From contig DYRX01000166.1 in assembly GCA_020718525.1 (NCBI GenBank), forward strand, positions 1 through 9,391: a stretch of DNA of 9,391 nt, read 5' to 3'. A program made the translations under genes and the position numbers. The notes under the pieces were generated by a model, which worked only from the letters and a program-made list of their open reading frames with translations, was not told the origin of the DNA and made no database searches. The stretch comes from Victivallis vadensis (GTDB lineage: Bacteria; Verrucomicrobiota; Lentisphaeria; Victivallales; GWF2-50-93). The number at the start of each line of letters is the position of its first letter. Position 1 is the stretch's first letter. Positions 1 through 6,387 of the stretch are shown piece by piece.

Positions 1-279
1 AACGGAAAAATTCAAACCGCCAAATTCAGAAAGTTACGGAATGGCGTTGACATACGATTAAATCTCGCGGATTTTAACGATGTCGCGGATTCAGATGTCT
101 GACCTTGGACAAAGTCGAAAGATTTGTGAAAGCACGCAACTCATGACAGCTCGTTTTGAGGAACTCAGTGTCGCTGTTCGATGCGAAATAATCTAGCCGT
201 TCACAGGGATCAGGAGCAAATATTCACTGAACTAATTCGTTTCCGTGCGACTGCGTCGCGCGGAATCTTCACATCATGG
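1..279. other. Non-coding left-edge region downstream of the methyltransferase
   Basis: No open frame here looks like a protein. On the minus strand only frames of under 20 codons follow the methyltransferase stop, and the plus-strand frame from 181 runs antisense into the methyltransferase. The stretch holds the strong hairpin at 241-265. It also has a 9-base direct repeat (TCGCGGATT at 65-73 and 83-91), and a weak nested inverted repeat at 146-177 (ACAGC...GCTGT around TGAG-GAA-CTCA). It may be the upstream region of a further minus-strand gene off the left edge. A -10-like TTTAAT at 57-62, with a GCGACA 18 bases upstream of it, is the only promoter-like pair seen on the minus strand, and it is weak. 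Confidence 0.6.
241..265 (-). terminator. Hairpin after the methyltransferase stop, probable transcript end
   Basis: Read on the minus strand, arm TTCCG-C-GCGAC and arm GTCGC-A-CGGAA face each other across a three-base GCA loop. That gives ten base pairs with one C/A mismatch. It begins 14 bases after the methyltransferase stop codon (280-282), where a terminator would sit. No run of T follows on either strand, so it is not a textbook intrinsic terminator. It could instead protect the 3' end of the mRNA, or stop transcription together with Rho. The inverted repeat is read directly; its function is inferred. Confidence 0.45.
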
Positions 280-1440
280 TCATTGATAATAATCCAAGAT
301 CAGAGAATCTTCTTTCGTAAATCTGCGTCCTGTATTGTCGAAAATCCAGCTCTTTATTTCGTCCGCGTAGAATGGAGCGTTGAGAACTAGATATGACGCT
401 TTGCCGATTTCAGCCAGCTTCTCGGACGGAAGATGCACCGACACTTTTTTGAAATAGTCTTTTTTTCTTATGTCTGAATCAACAATCAAAGCTTTGGCGG
501 GAAGCTCGAATCCGTCGAGCAGTCTCATGCAGTTCCAGTTGGCCGACCAGAGAATTGTCGTTTCTCCAGCTTTCGCCAATTCGTTCATTCTCCTTCTGGC
601 GGCGGCAATCTTCCTTGAAAGGTTTTTCATGGTGTTGACACCTTCAAGCATTGCCGCCCGGCTTATTATGTATTCGTCTTTGTTTTTTCCGGCTCTAGCA
701 GTCTTGGTCGGAGACTTTTTAAATACTGATACGAAACCGAACGGCCTACTGCACTCGGCCCTGCTGAACTCGACAAGTTCGAGTCCGCAGAGCTTTGCCG
801 CGACAGAGAGTGTGTATGGAGAAAAATGATTCACGTGCTCGCAGAGGTATAGACCTGCAGGATCCCTGGCATAGATGCCAAGATCTGGCACTTCGATTAT
901 CATGTGTCCGGAGTCCGACATGACTCTTGCACAAGTCATCAGGAGACGCTTTGGATCCGGAACATGCTCGAAGACGAAGTAGGCAGACACAATATCTGCG
1001 AATTTCGCAGGAATTTCGTCGGGGTTCTTGTACGAACTGTCGCAGTTCTGATTTATTTCCATGGTGGAAATGCTGGATGTGACTTTTTTTAGTTCCGACA
1101 TAAATTCAGGACAGTTGTTGCTTCCGATTTCAAGATATGAGGCTTTTTTGCTTCGTCCTGCGGAATATTTCTTGATGAGGCGAATTCTCTTTCCGATGGA
1201 GTAGTCAGGCTTCTGCCCGGCAAATAGCTCGAAGGAATCTCCATAGTGCGACTCGAGGCTTTTTCGAGTGGGAGCCGGAGATACAAATGCAAATCCGCAA
1301 TTCCTGCAGATCACATTTCTAACTTTCCATTGCGTTATGTCGCTTTTAGTGCGGGACTTGATGGAATACTTCCAAATCTCCTCAAGATCCCTTCCAGCAC
1401 ATAGGTCGCAAGCCCTGTCTTCATATTCGATTTTTCTCAT
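280..1440 (-). CDS. Class I SAM-dependent methyltransferase with N-terminal zinc domain (sugar C-methyltransferase-like)
   Basis: The 386-residue product has three parts. Residues 11-48 carry CxxC pairs (C11/C14 and C45/C48), as in the putative zinc-binding domain that precedes many sugar methyltransferases. A Rossmann methyltransferase core follows at about 100-230. It has motif I YLEIGSNNCPEF (102-113), an acidic residue after strand 2 (TMEIN, E128), FEHVPDP (157-163), IEVPD, and CEHVNHFS (200-207). A C-terminal second Rossmann-like part (about 293-365) has LWSAN...LIVDSDIRKKD and APFYADEI, like the C-terminal domain of the TcaB9-type C-methyltransferase family. Such enzymes usually methylate nucleotide-linked or lipid-linked sugars in the cytosol. 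Motif I has N-C where relatives usually have D-G, and the C-terminal LWSAN lacks the family's usual glycine. The start is ATG at 1440, with a good ribosome site just upstream; a TTG at 1455 has none. It lies 45 bases after folE, possibly in the same transcript. No sugar-pathway neighbours are in view, so the substrate is unknown. Confidence 0.8.
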   Translation of the reverse strand: MRKIEYEDRACDLCAGRDLEEIWKYSIKSRTKSDITQWKVRNVICRNCGFAFVSPAPTRKSLESHYGDSFELFAGQKPDYSIGKRIRLIKKYSAGRSKKASYLEIGSNNCPEFMSELKKVTSSISTMEINQNCDSSYKNPDEIPAKFADIVSAYFVFEHVPDPKRLLMTCARVMSDSGHMIIEVPDLGIYARDPAGLYLCEHVNHFSPYTLSVAAKLCGLELVEFSRAECSRPFGFVSVFKKSPTKTARAGKNKDEYIISRAAMLEGVNTMKNLSRKIAAARRRMNELAKAGETTILWSANWNCMRLLDGFELPAKALIVDSDIRKKDYFKKVSVHLPSEKLAEIGKASYLVLNAPFYADEIKSWIFDNTGRRFTKEDSLILDYYQ

Positions 1441-1444
1441 TCGA

Positions 1445-1452
1445 TTCCTTTT
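1445..1452 (-). promoter_or_regulatory. Ribosome binding site of the methyltransferase gene
   Basis: On the minus strand AAAAGGAA lies four bases before the ATG at 1440. It selects this start over the in-frame TTG at 1455, which has no such site in front of it. Confidence 0.65.
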
Positions 1453-1485
1453 CAAAATACAAACGCTGGGGCAAAAGGCCCTTGT

Positions 1486-2037
1486 TCAGCCCTTGTCTAT
1501 GAGACGCAGAAATTCGTATCTGGTCGCCTGTTCCTTCCTGAAACTGCCCAGCATGGCGGACGTCACCATCATTGACTCCTGTTTCTCTACGCCTCTCATG
1601 GTCATGCACATGTGCTGTGCCTCCATGACGACACCCACGCCTTCGGGCTGGACGGCGTCAAGGACCGTCTGAGCGATCTGATGCGTCAGGCGCTCCTGCA
1701 ACTGCAGTCTGCGGGCGAAGCAGTCAACGATGCGCGCCAGCTTGCTCACACCAAAAATCCTGCCCTTCGGGATATAGCCGATATGGCATTTGCCGTAGAA
1801 GGGCAGAAGATGATGCTCGCAAAGGCTGTAGAATTCTATGTTCTTCAGGATCACCATGTCGTCGCATTTTTCTTCAAAGATTGCATCCTTCACAATCTGG
1901 CGGATGTCCTGATGGTAGCCGCTGGTGAGAGTTGCGAAGCTTTTCGCTACGCGCGAAGGCGTCGCGGCGAGCCCATCCCTGTCGGGGTCTTCGCCAATCT
2001 CCTTCAGGAGTTCCCGGATCAGCCCCTCGATCTGCAT
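1486..2037 (-). CDS. folE: GTP cyclohydrolase I (FolE, type IA)
   Basis: This cytosolic, zinc-dependent enzyme opens GTP to 7,8-dihydroneopterin triphosphate, the first step toward tetrahydrofolate and also the entry to queuosine-type deazapurines. The product is 183 residues, normal for the family. It carries the diagnostic CEHHLLPFYGKCHIGYIP block (C73, H75, H76), GVSKLARIVDCFARRLQLQERLT (97-118), and QHMCMTMRGV (141-150, H142 and C144). Together C73, H76 and C144 match the three zinc ligands, and H75 and H142 the active-site histidines. TS..LG.F near residue 160 is also typical. The ATG at 2037 is chosen because AAAAGGAT precedes it at good spacing, and because the longer frame from 2106 would run into atpK. 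It lies 31 bases after atpK, so it is probably transcribed with the ATPase operon. No missing key residue is seen. Confidence 0.95.
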   Translation of the reverse strand: MQIEGLIRELLKEIGEDPDRDGLAATPSRVAKSFATLTSGYHQDIRQIVKDAIFEEKCDDMVILKNIEFYSLCEHHLLPFYGKCHIGYIPKGRIFGVSKLARIVDCFARRLQLQERLTHQIAQTVLDAVQPEGVGVVMEAQHMCMTMRGVEKQESMMVTSAMLGSFRKEQATRYEFLRLIDKG

Positions 2038-2044
2038 GTGTAAA

Positions 2045-2052
2045 ATCCTTTT
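2045..2052 (-). promoter_or_regulatory. Ribosome binding site of folE
   Basis: AAAAGGAT on the minus strand puts its AAGGA core eight bases before the ATG at 2037. It supports that start rather than the overlapping upstream starts at 2106 or 2091. Confidence 0.6.
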
Positions 2053-2068
2053 CTTTCCGAGTTTTTCG

Positions 2069-2590
2069 TCAGGGACTGACAGCTGGAGCGACATCCTTGA
2101 CAGCAAGAAGAAGTACGATTGAGAAGCCCAGCGTGAATATCGCGACCGTCTCGACGATACCCAGAATCATGAGGTTGTTGACGAAGCCTTTGTCGGTTTC
2201 GCCGAATGCGTCGCATGCGGCGGCGCCCGCGATGCCCTGCATCCAGCCGGAAATTCCCATGGCAATACCTCCGAAGATGCCCAGCATCAGAAAGAGCGGG
2301 AAAACCTTCAGCAGTTCAATGTTTGTGGTCATCCCGATTTTCTGGTTGATGAGAAGCATGATGATGAATCCGTAGATTGTCTGCGAGAGCGGCGCCCCGG
2401 CAAATGTGAGCAGAAGAAACGATGCCGGCTTGTTCTGTCCGTAACAGCGTTTCCACGCCGCAATTGCCGCTGTCCCAGCGGCGCCCGTGCCTAGTCCAGA
2501 TCCCATTGCGGAAAAAGCAACCGCCGAAAACGCGCCTCCCTGGCAGAGCGCCCTTATAAGCGATTCGGACATGAGATTCGTGTCAGCCAT
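2069..2590 (-). CDS. atpK: V-type ATPase proteolipid subunit K (rotor c-ring)
   Basis: This membrane protein forms the rotating ring that carries ions across the membrane. At 173 residues it is a duplicated hairpin with four membrane helices (about 18-45, 56-82, 96-126 and 134-164), rich in glycine in helices 1 and 3. The second hairpin has the ion-binding carboxylate E147 in GIVETVAIF. The matching place in the first hairpin is glutamine (Q70 in LSQTIYGF). One carboxylate per duplicated subunit is the V-type arrangement, which favours ATP-driven pumping. S69, Q70, Q118 and E147 fall at the positions of the Na+ ligands T64, Q65, Q110 and E139 of Enterococcus hirae NtpK, by alignment from memory. 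The ATG at 2590 has a strong AAAGGAG seven bases upstream, which suits a subunit needed in many copies. It follows atpI by 21 bases and ends the ATPase operon proper. Confidence 0.93.
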   Translation of the reverse strand: MADTNLMSESLIRALCQGGAFSAVAFSAMGSGLGTGAAGTAAIAAWKRCYGQNKPASFLLLTFAGAPLSQTIYGFIIMLLINQKIGMTTNIELLKVFPLFLMLGIFGGIAMGISGWMQGIAGAAACDAFGETDKGFVNNLMILGIVETVAIFTLGFSIVLLLAVKDVAPAVSP

Positions 2591-2597
2591 TTTCAGT

Positions 2598-2604
2598 CTC
2601 CTTT
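2598..2604 (-). promoter_or_regulatory. Strong ribosome binding site of atpK
   Basis: AAAGGAG lies seven bases before the ATG at 2590 on the minus strand. It is among the best Shine-Dalgarno matches in the operon and fits a ring subunit that is needed in about ten copies per complex. Confidence 0.65.
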
Positions 2605-2611
2605 TTTTGAG

Positions 2612-4405
2612 TTATTTTTCTGTTGTTTTGTTCAATCCCGAGGGAAGCTCCCTCAACGCCTTGAAGGGAATCCCCTTCCATTGCAGTTCCATGTGATTGG
2701 AAAATTCCAGCGTGTTCAGCCTTATTCCATGCACAAGCACGCCGAGGAACGACATGACGATATTGCCAAGATGCCCCACAAAGATGAGAAGCACCCCGAA
2801 GACGGTGAGTACCGGATTGATCATCAGCATGGATCCCAAGTCGTTGGTGTTCATAGCGATATAGAAGGACGAGAGCCCCACTGCGTAGAGCCTTATATAC
2901 GAGAGCACATCTGTAAAGCTTCCGACGAGGGAAAATGGAAAATTGAATATTTCACCGAGATTTCTCCAGTCAACGTAGAAGAGGAGGAGCAGTACGATGG
3001 CTATCGCATAGAGGACAGGCGTGTATTTCCAGATCTGCGCCTCGAAGACAATAAGGCCGCTTATTGTAAAGAAATTAGCCCAGATCATGAATGCCCAGCC
3101 AAGCTGTCCGAGGGACTTGAGGTTTGAGATTATGACCGCCTTCCAGACGCGGGCGAAGGAGAGATGTGTCGCCGCCAGAATGAAGCAGAGCAGTTGAATG
3201 TTCCTGTCCTTCGAATCGGGATCCGTGAAAATCTTCATCCCCCTTAGAAACGGCGGCAGTTTATCGGTGGAAATCGCGAAAAAGGAGCCAGTGATAAGCC
3301 CCCAGAAAATTGTCGCGGAGCTCAGAACGATGAAAAGATTGATGGGAAGACGGAACTCATCCTTCTTTCCGAATTTCATCTTAAGTATGATGGCGGCAGT
3401 CAGAAAGAGGACTCCGTATCCGGCGTCTGCGACAATCATCGAGAAAAATATCGTGAAGAAGAAGAGGAAGCATGCCGAGACATCCCATTCGTGGTATCCG
3501 GGAGAAACTCCGATGAACTCGAATATCGGCTTGACGACCTGTGCGATCCAAGGATATTTGATCAGAGTTGGAACCTGATCGTTCTCGGATGGGGTTTCAA
3601 TGGAAAGCCCCCAGCCCTTGAGCCTTGCAGTTTCAGAAAGCAATGCAATGGAAGGTTCCGGAACGAAGCCTGATATGCAGACAAGCTTGCCGCTTTCCAG
3701 CATTCCATCCCTCGCCGCGAGATACTCTTTCCAGACCATCAGCTCTTTTTTATAGCCCGACAGATCATGTAGCCTCTTCTTCATCGAGGCAAGATCATCC
3801 TCGAGCTTCTTGCTCTCCTGCGAATTCGCCAAAATCTGTCTCTCGATCTCCGCAAGCGCTTCCGGGGGAAGCTGGACGAAGGGAAGAGAGCTGTCCAGAG
3901 CCTGGTCGGAGATGACTGCAAAAAACGAGAGCCCCTTGCTTTCCCGGATGAGAACCGCTGTGCATTTCCGGCGAAGCTCCTCAAAGACGCTTTCAGGCGC
4001 AGAGCAAAGCCCGATGTTGATTCCACTCTTGTTCAGCTTTGCAAGCGCCGAAGAATCGAAATTTCCCCAGGGCAGAAGCTTTTCCCTGCTGGCAAGAAGC
4101 CTGTCGCGGGTCTTTGACAATTCGGAAAGCTTTTCCATTATCTTCAGCGCGGCTTCATGAAGCGCAGGCGTGTCCAAATCTGCGAATTTCGCAGAACTTG
4201 ATTTCCCCGAGCCTTTGCTGGAGACGATTGTGTTGTATGCCGAGTCCAGTGTCTGGATCTTCTGCTCGATCCCGCTTCTGTCCGCGCTTTCCCTGCTAGA
4301 TTTGACAGAGACATGCATGACGCCAAGCTTTGTCAATTCCGCCAAAGCCGAATCTCTGTCCTGCAGAAGGGCGATCAGACAGGTCTTTTTCATGCTTACG
4401 ATCAT
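2612..4405 (-). CDS. atpI: V-type ATPase subunit I (membrane stator, a-subunit homologue)
   Basis: Subunit I carries the two ion half-channels against the K ring and anchors the peripheral stalk. The product has 597 residues. The soluble N-terminal half (1 to about 300) is helical with coiled-coil stretches (about 85-108 and 185-215). The membrane half (about 305-565) has seven or eight hydrophobic segments. It begins with FFFTIFFSMIVADAGYGVLFL (315-335), the strongly conserved first helix of the family. The essential arginine that faces the ring carboxylate is R505 in SYIRLYAVGLS, and a second conserved arginine is R562 in VHGIRLNTLEF. The start ATG at 4405 overlaps the atpD stop as ATGA and has GGAG seven bases upstream, so translation is probably coupled to atpD. 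A second methionine at residue 5 is a less likely start. At just under 600 residues it is shorter than eukaryotic a-subunits and normal for bacteria. Confidence 0.94.
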   Translation of the reverse strand: MIVSMKKTCLIALLQDRDSALAELTKLGVMHVSVKSSRESADRSGIEQKIQTLDSAYNTIVSSKGSGKSSSAKFADLDTPALHEAALKIMEKLSELSKTRDRLLASREKLLPWGNFDSSALAKLNKSGINIGLCSAPESVFEELRRKCTAVLIRESKGLSFFAVISDQALDSSLPFVQLPPEALAEIERQILANSQESKKLEDDLASMKKRLHDLSGYKKELMVWKEYLAARDGMLESGKLVCISGFVPEPSIALLSETARLKGWGLSIETPSENDQVPTLIKYPWIAQVVKPIFEFIGVSPGYHEWDVSACFLFFFTIFFSMIVADAGYGVLFLTAAIILKMKFGKKDEFRLPINLFIVLSSATIFWGLITGSFFAISTDKLPPFLRGMKIFTDPDSKDRNIQLLCFILAATHLSFARVWKAVIISNLKSLGQLGWAFMIWANFFTISGLIVFEAQIWKYTPVLYAIAIVLLLLFYVDWRNLGEIFNFPFSLVGSFTDVLSYIRLYAVGLSSFYIAMNTNDLGSMLMINPVLTVFGVLLIFVGHLGNIVMSFLGVLVHGIRLNTLEFSNHMELQWKGIPFKALRELPSGLNKTTEK

Positions 4406-5007
4406 GCGATTTCTCCGAGTTTGGATTTCGCGATTTTCGCGCGGGCGACGCCTGCCGTGTCCTGATCGCCGAGGTATATCTGTATCACGCGGATATTTTC
4501 CTTCGACTGCGGTATTTTGATTTTCTCGAAGAGATTCACTCTTTGGGTAGTCGTTCTCAATTCAGTGTTTATGCATTCGTGCTGGCGGCGCAAAATCTTT
4601 TCGCGCAGTTTCTGCTCAAGAAGGGTCTTCACTGAAAGAATAGCATCATCAATCCAAGGCTCTTCCGAGAAAAGATCATATGGGGAGACATCGAAGTCGG
4701 CGGAGACGAAGGCTGGAAAATCAACGCCTGCAATATTGTGGGTTTCAGTGCGGACGGCGATAAGTTTCAGCAGTCCGGAAATTTTCTGGGCGGCATTGGA
4801 ATCTGCGAAGAGGGCAGACCAGCGAGCGACCGAATCGGAGCTTCTCTTCATTTCCTCGTGGAGTTTGTCTATTTCGTCCTGACAGCGCCTCATTTCGAGC
4901 TGAAGCTGTTGTTTCTTCAGTTGTAGAGTCGGAAGAAAGCGCGAAAACTGGCGCAGGGAGTCCCGCTGAGACTTCAGTTCGCTTTTTGTCAGTTTAATTT
5001 TTGGCAT
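4402..5007 (-). CDS. atpD: V-type ATPase subunit D (central rotor shaft)
   Basis: Subunit D is the long coiled-coil axle inside the A3B3 head that couples ATP hydrolysis to ring rotation. The product is 201 residues, typical for the family. It starts with the signature KLTKSELKSQRDSLRQF (5-21) and RFLPTLQLKKQQL (23-35). A long N-terminal helix runs to about residue 65. A globular middle (about 75-125) follows, then a C-terminal helix with RVNLFEKIKIP (156-166) and a lysine-rich tail. The two terminal helices would pair as an antiparallel coiled coil. The ATG at 5007 fits the family N-terminus, but its ribosome site is weak (GGAA about nine bases upstream). The 78-base gap after atpB contains a perfect hairpin, which may hold down expression of this one-copy subunit. 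It overlaps atpI by four bases. Confidence 0.92.
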   Translation of the reverse strand: MPKIKLTKSELKSQRDSLRQFSRFLPTLQLKKQQLQLEMRRCQDEIDKLHEEMKRSSDSVARWSALFADSNAAQKISGLLKLIAVRTETHNIAGVDFPAFVSADFDVSPYDLFSEEPWIDDAILSVKTLLEQKLREKILRRQHECINTELRTTTQRVNLFEKIKIPQSKENIRVIQIYLGDQDTAGVARAKIAKSKLGEIA

Positions 5008-5071
5008 ATTTCTATTCCAACTTTTCAGATTGCCGTGGAATTCTCAAATGGCGGATGCTCGCTTTCCGCAG

Positions 5072-5093
5072 AAAATTGAGACTCCTCAATTTT
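5072..5093 (-). promoter_or_regulatory. Intercistronic hairpin at the atpB stop codon
   Basis: A perfect 9-base inverted repeat (AAAATTGAG / CTCAATTTT) surrounds a four-base loop, GAGT on the minus strand. The atpB stop TGA (5086-5088) lies inside its first arm. The second arm ends in TTTT, so it resembles a weak intrinsic terminator or attenuator, yet it sits inside the operon. An alternative fold pairs TCTCAA (5042-5047) with TTGAGA (5076-5081) around an inner GCGGA/TCCGC stem (5051-5055 with 5065-5069). That would compete with the first hairpin. The inverted repeats are read directly; a role in lowering expression of the downstream genes is inference. Confidence 0.5.
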
Positions 5094-6387
5094 TATCCTT
5101 AGGCCAGAACTCCTTCAGAAGATCGCTTTTGACTCCGGTCTCGTTCTTATCGAAGCAGTCGGAGAGGAGCTTCCAGCCGAGGTCGAGGGCGTCTTCGAGA
5201 GGAATATTCACGGACAGGTCCATCATCTTCTCCTCGAAGAGCTTTCCGTATTTGAGGAGCTTGCTGTCCCAGCTACTCATCCGGAATCCCATGGACTGCT
5301 TTTCCAAAGTTTCCTTGTATTCGGCATAAAGCCTTATCAATGTGTCCATTATGGCCCTGTGATCTGCGCGTGTCCTGTCGTTCACAAGCTGTTTGAGACG
5401 GCTGAGCGAGCCAAACGGCTCAATTCTTCCGTTTCTGAGATAGAACTGCCCTTCCGTGATGTAGCCGGTGTTGTCAGGAATCGGATGAGTCACGTCGTCG
5501 CCAGGCATGGTTGTGACAGCGAGGACAGTTATAGAGCCGGCGTTTTCGAAGTCAACGGCCTTTTCATATCTTGCCGCAAGCTGGCTGTAGAGGTCGCCTG
5601 GGTAGCCTCTGTTCGAGGGAATCTGCTCCATTGTGATGGCAATTTCTTTCAGAGAGTCAGCAAAATTGGACATGTCCGTCAGAAGCACCAGCACATTTTT
5701 CTTGTTGAGCGCATAAGTTTCAGCGACGGCGAGCGCCATATCGGGAACGAGGAGGCATTCCACGACCGGGTCGGATGCTGTGTGGATGAACATGACAGTT
5801 CTTGAGAGAGCTCCGTGCTCGTCAAGTGTGTCCCGGAAAAAGAGGAAGTCGTCGTATTTGAGGCCCATTCCGCCGAGGATGATCACGTCAACTTCCGCCT
5901 GCATCGCGATTCTGGCGAGCAACTGGTTGTAAGGCTCTCCGGCGACCGAGAAAATCGGAAGCTTCTGCGAGCTGACCAGTGTGTTGAATACGTCAATCAT
6001 TGGAATTCCGGTTCTGATCATTCTCGAAGGAATGATTCTTTTCGCGGGGTTCACCGAGGGACCGCCAATCTCGATGATCTTGTCTTTGACCGGCGGCTTG
6101 GAATCGCGTGGAACGCCGCTTCCGTTGAAGACCCTGCCAAGCAGATCTTCGCTCGAGGAAACCTGCATGGGCTTCCCGAGGAACCTCACCTCGCTGTCAG
6201 TCGAAATGCCTCTGCTTCCGGCAAAAACCTGCAGGGAGACTTTTTTGTCCTGAAGCCTGATGACCTGCGCCAGGGAAGTCCCCCTTGTTCCGCTGACCTC
6301 CGCAAGCTCTCCGTATGCGACGTCGTCTGCTTCGACGCTTATCACGTTGCCGGCGATCTGTATGATTCTATGATAGACTTTACGCAT
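5086..6387 (-). CDS. atpB: V-type ATPase subunit B (non-catalytic head subunit)
   Basis: Subunit B alternates with A in the cytosolic A3B3 hexamer and completes the nucleotide sites without catalysing hydrolysis itself. The product is 433 residues. After the N-terminal barrel (IIQIAGNVISVEA...LGKPMQV), the nucleotide-binding domain has PMIDVFNTLVSSQKLPIFSVAG (129-150). At the P-loop position stands SVAGEPYNQLL (147-157), without the GKT that catalytic subunits need; this is normal for B. Further family blocks are GGMGL (172-176), PDMALAVAE, LVLLTDMSNFADSLKE, PSNRGYPGDLYS, PDNTGYITEGQFYLR (304-318), and PFGSLSRLKQL with R330. It closely resembles the chlamydial subunit as I recall it. The start is ATG at 6387, since AAGGAG precedes it by seven bases. 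The longer frame from a GTG at 6393 would leave only one base. It overlaps the end of atpA by eight bases. Confidence 0.95.
   Translation of the reverse strand: MRKVYHRIIQIAGNVISVEADDVAYGELAEVSGTRGTSLAQVIRLQDKKVSLQVFAGSRGISTDSEVRFLGKPMQVSSSEDLLGRVFNGSGVPRDSKPPVKDKIIEIGGPSVNPAKRIIPSRMIRTGIPMIDVFNTLVSSQKLPIFSVAGEPYNQLLARIAMQAEVDVIILGGMGLKYDDFLFFRDTLDEHGALSRTVMFIHTASDPVVECLLVPDMALAVAETYALNKKNVLVLLTDMSNFADSLKEIAITMEQIPSNRGYPGDLYSQLAARYEKAVDFENAGSITVLAVTTMPGDDVTHPIPDNTGYITEGQFYLRNGRIEPFGSLSRLKQLVNDRTRADHRAIMDTLIRLYAEYKETLEKQSMGFRMSSWDSKLLKYGKLFEEKMMDLSVNIPLEDALDLGWKLLSDCFDKNETGVKSDLLKEFWPKDKN

Noticed and set aside
47..76. A perfect TTGACA at 47-52 on the plus strand as a -35 box
   Set aside because: No good -10 lies 16-18 bases downstream (only GATTTT/ATTTTA-like), and transcription would run antisense into the methyltransferase with no plus-strand gene to serve.
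65..91. Direct repeat TCGCGGATT, two copies 18 bases apart, as an operator or iteron
   Set aside because: Only two short copies occur and no gene start is seen beside them; chance is a fair explanation.
1469..1481. GGGC-AAAAG-GCCC hairpin between folE and the methyltransferase as a terminator
   Set aside because: The stem has only four base pairs and no proper T run follows on the minus strand, so it is too weak to call.
2038..2106. Longer folE N-terminus starting inside atpK (TTG/ATG region near 2091-2106)
   Set aside because: It would overlap atpK by 38 bases and lacks a ribosome site as good as that before 2037. The first 23 residues do not look like FolE.
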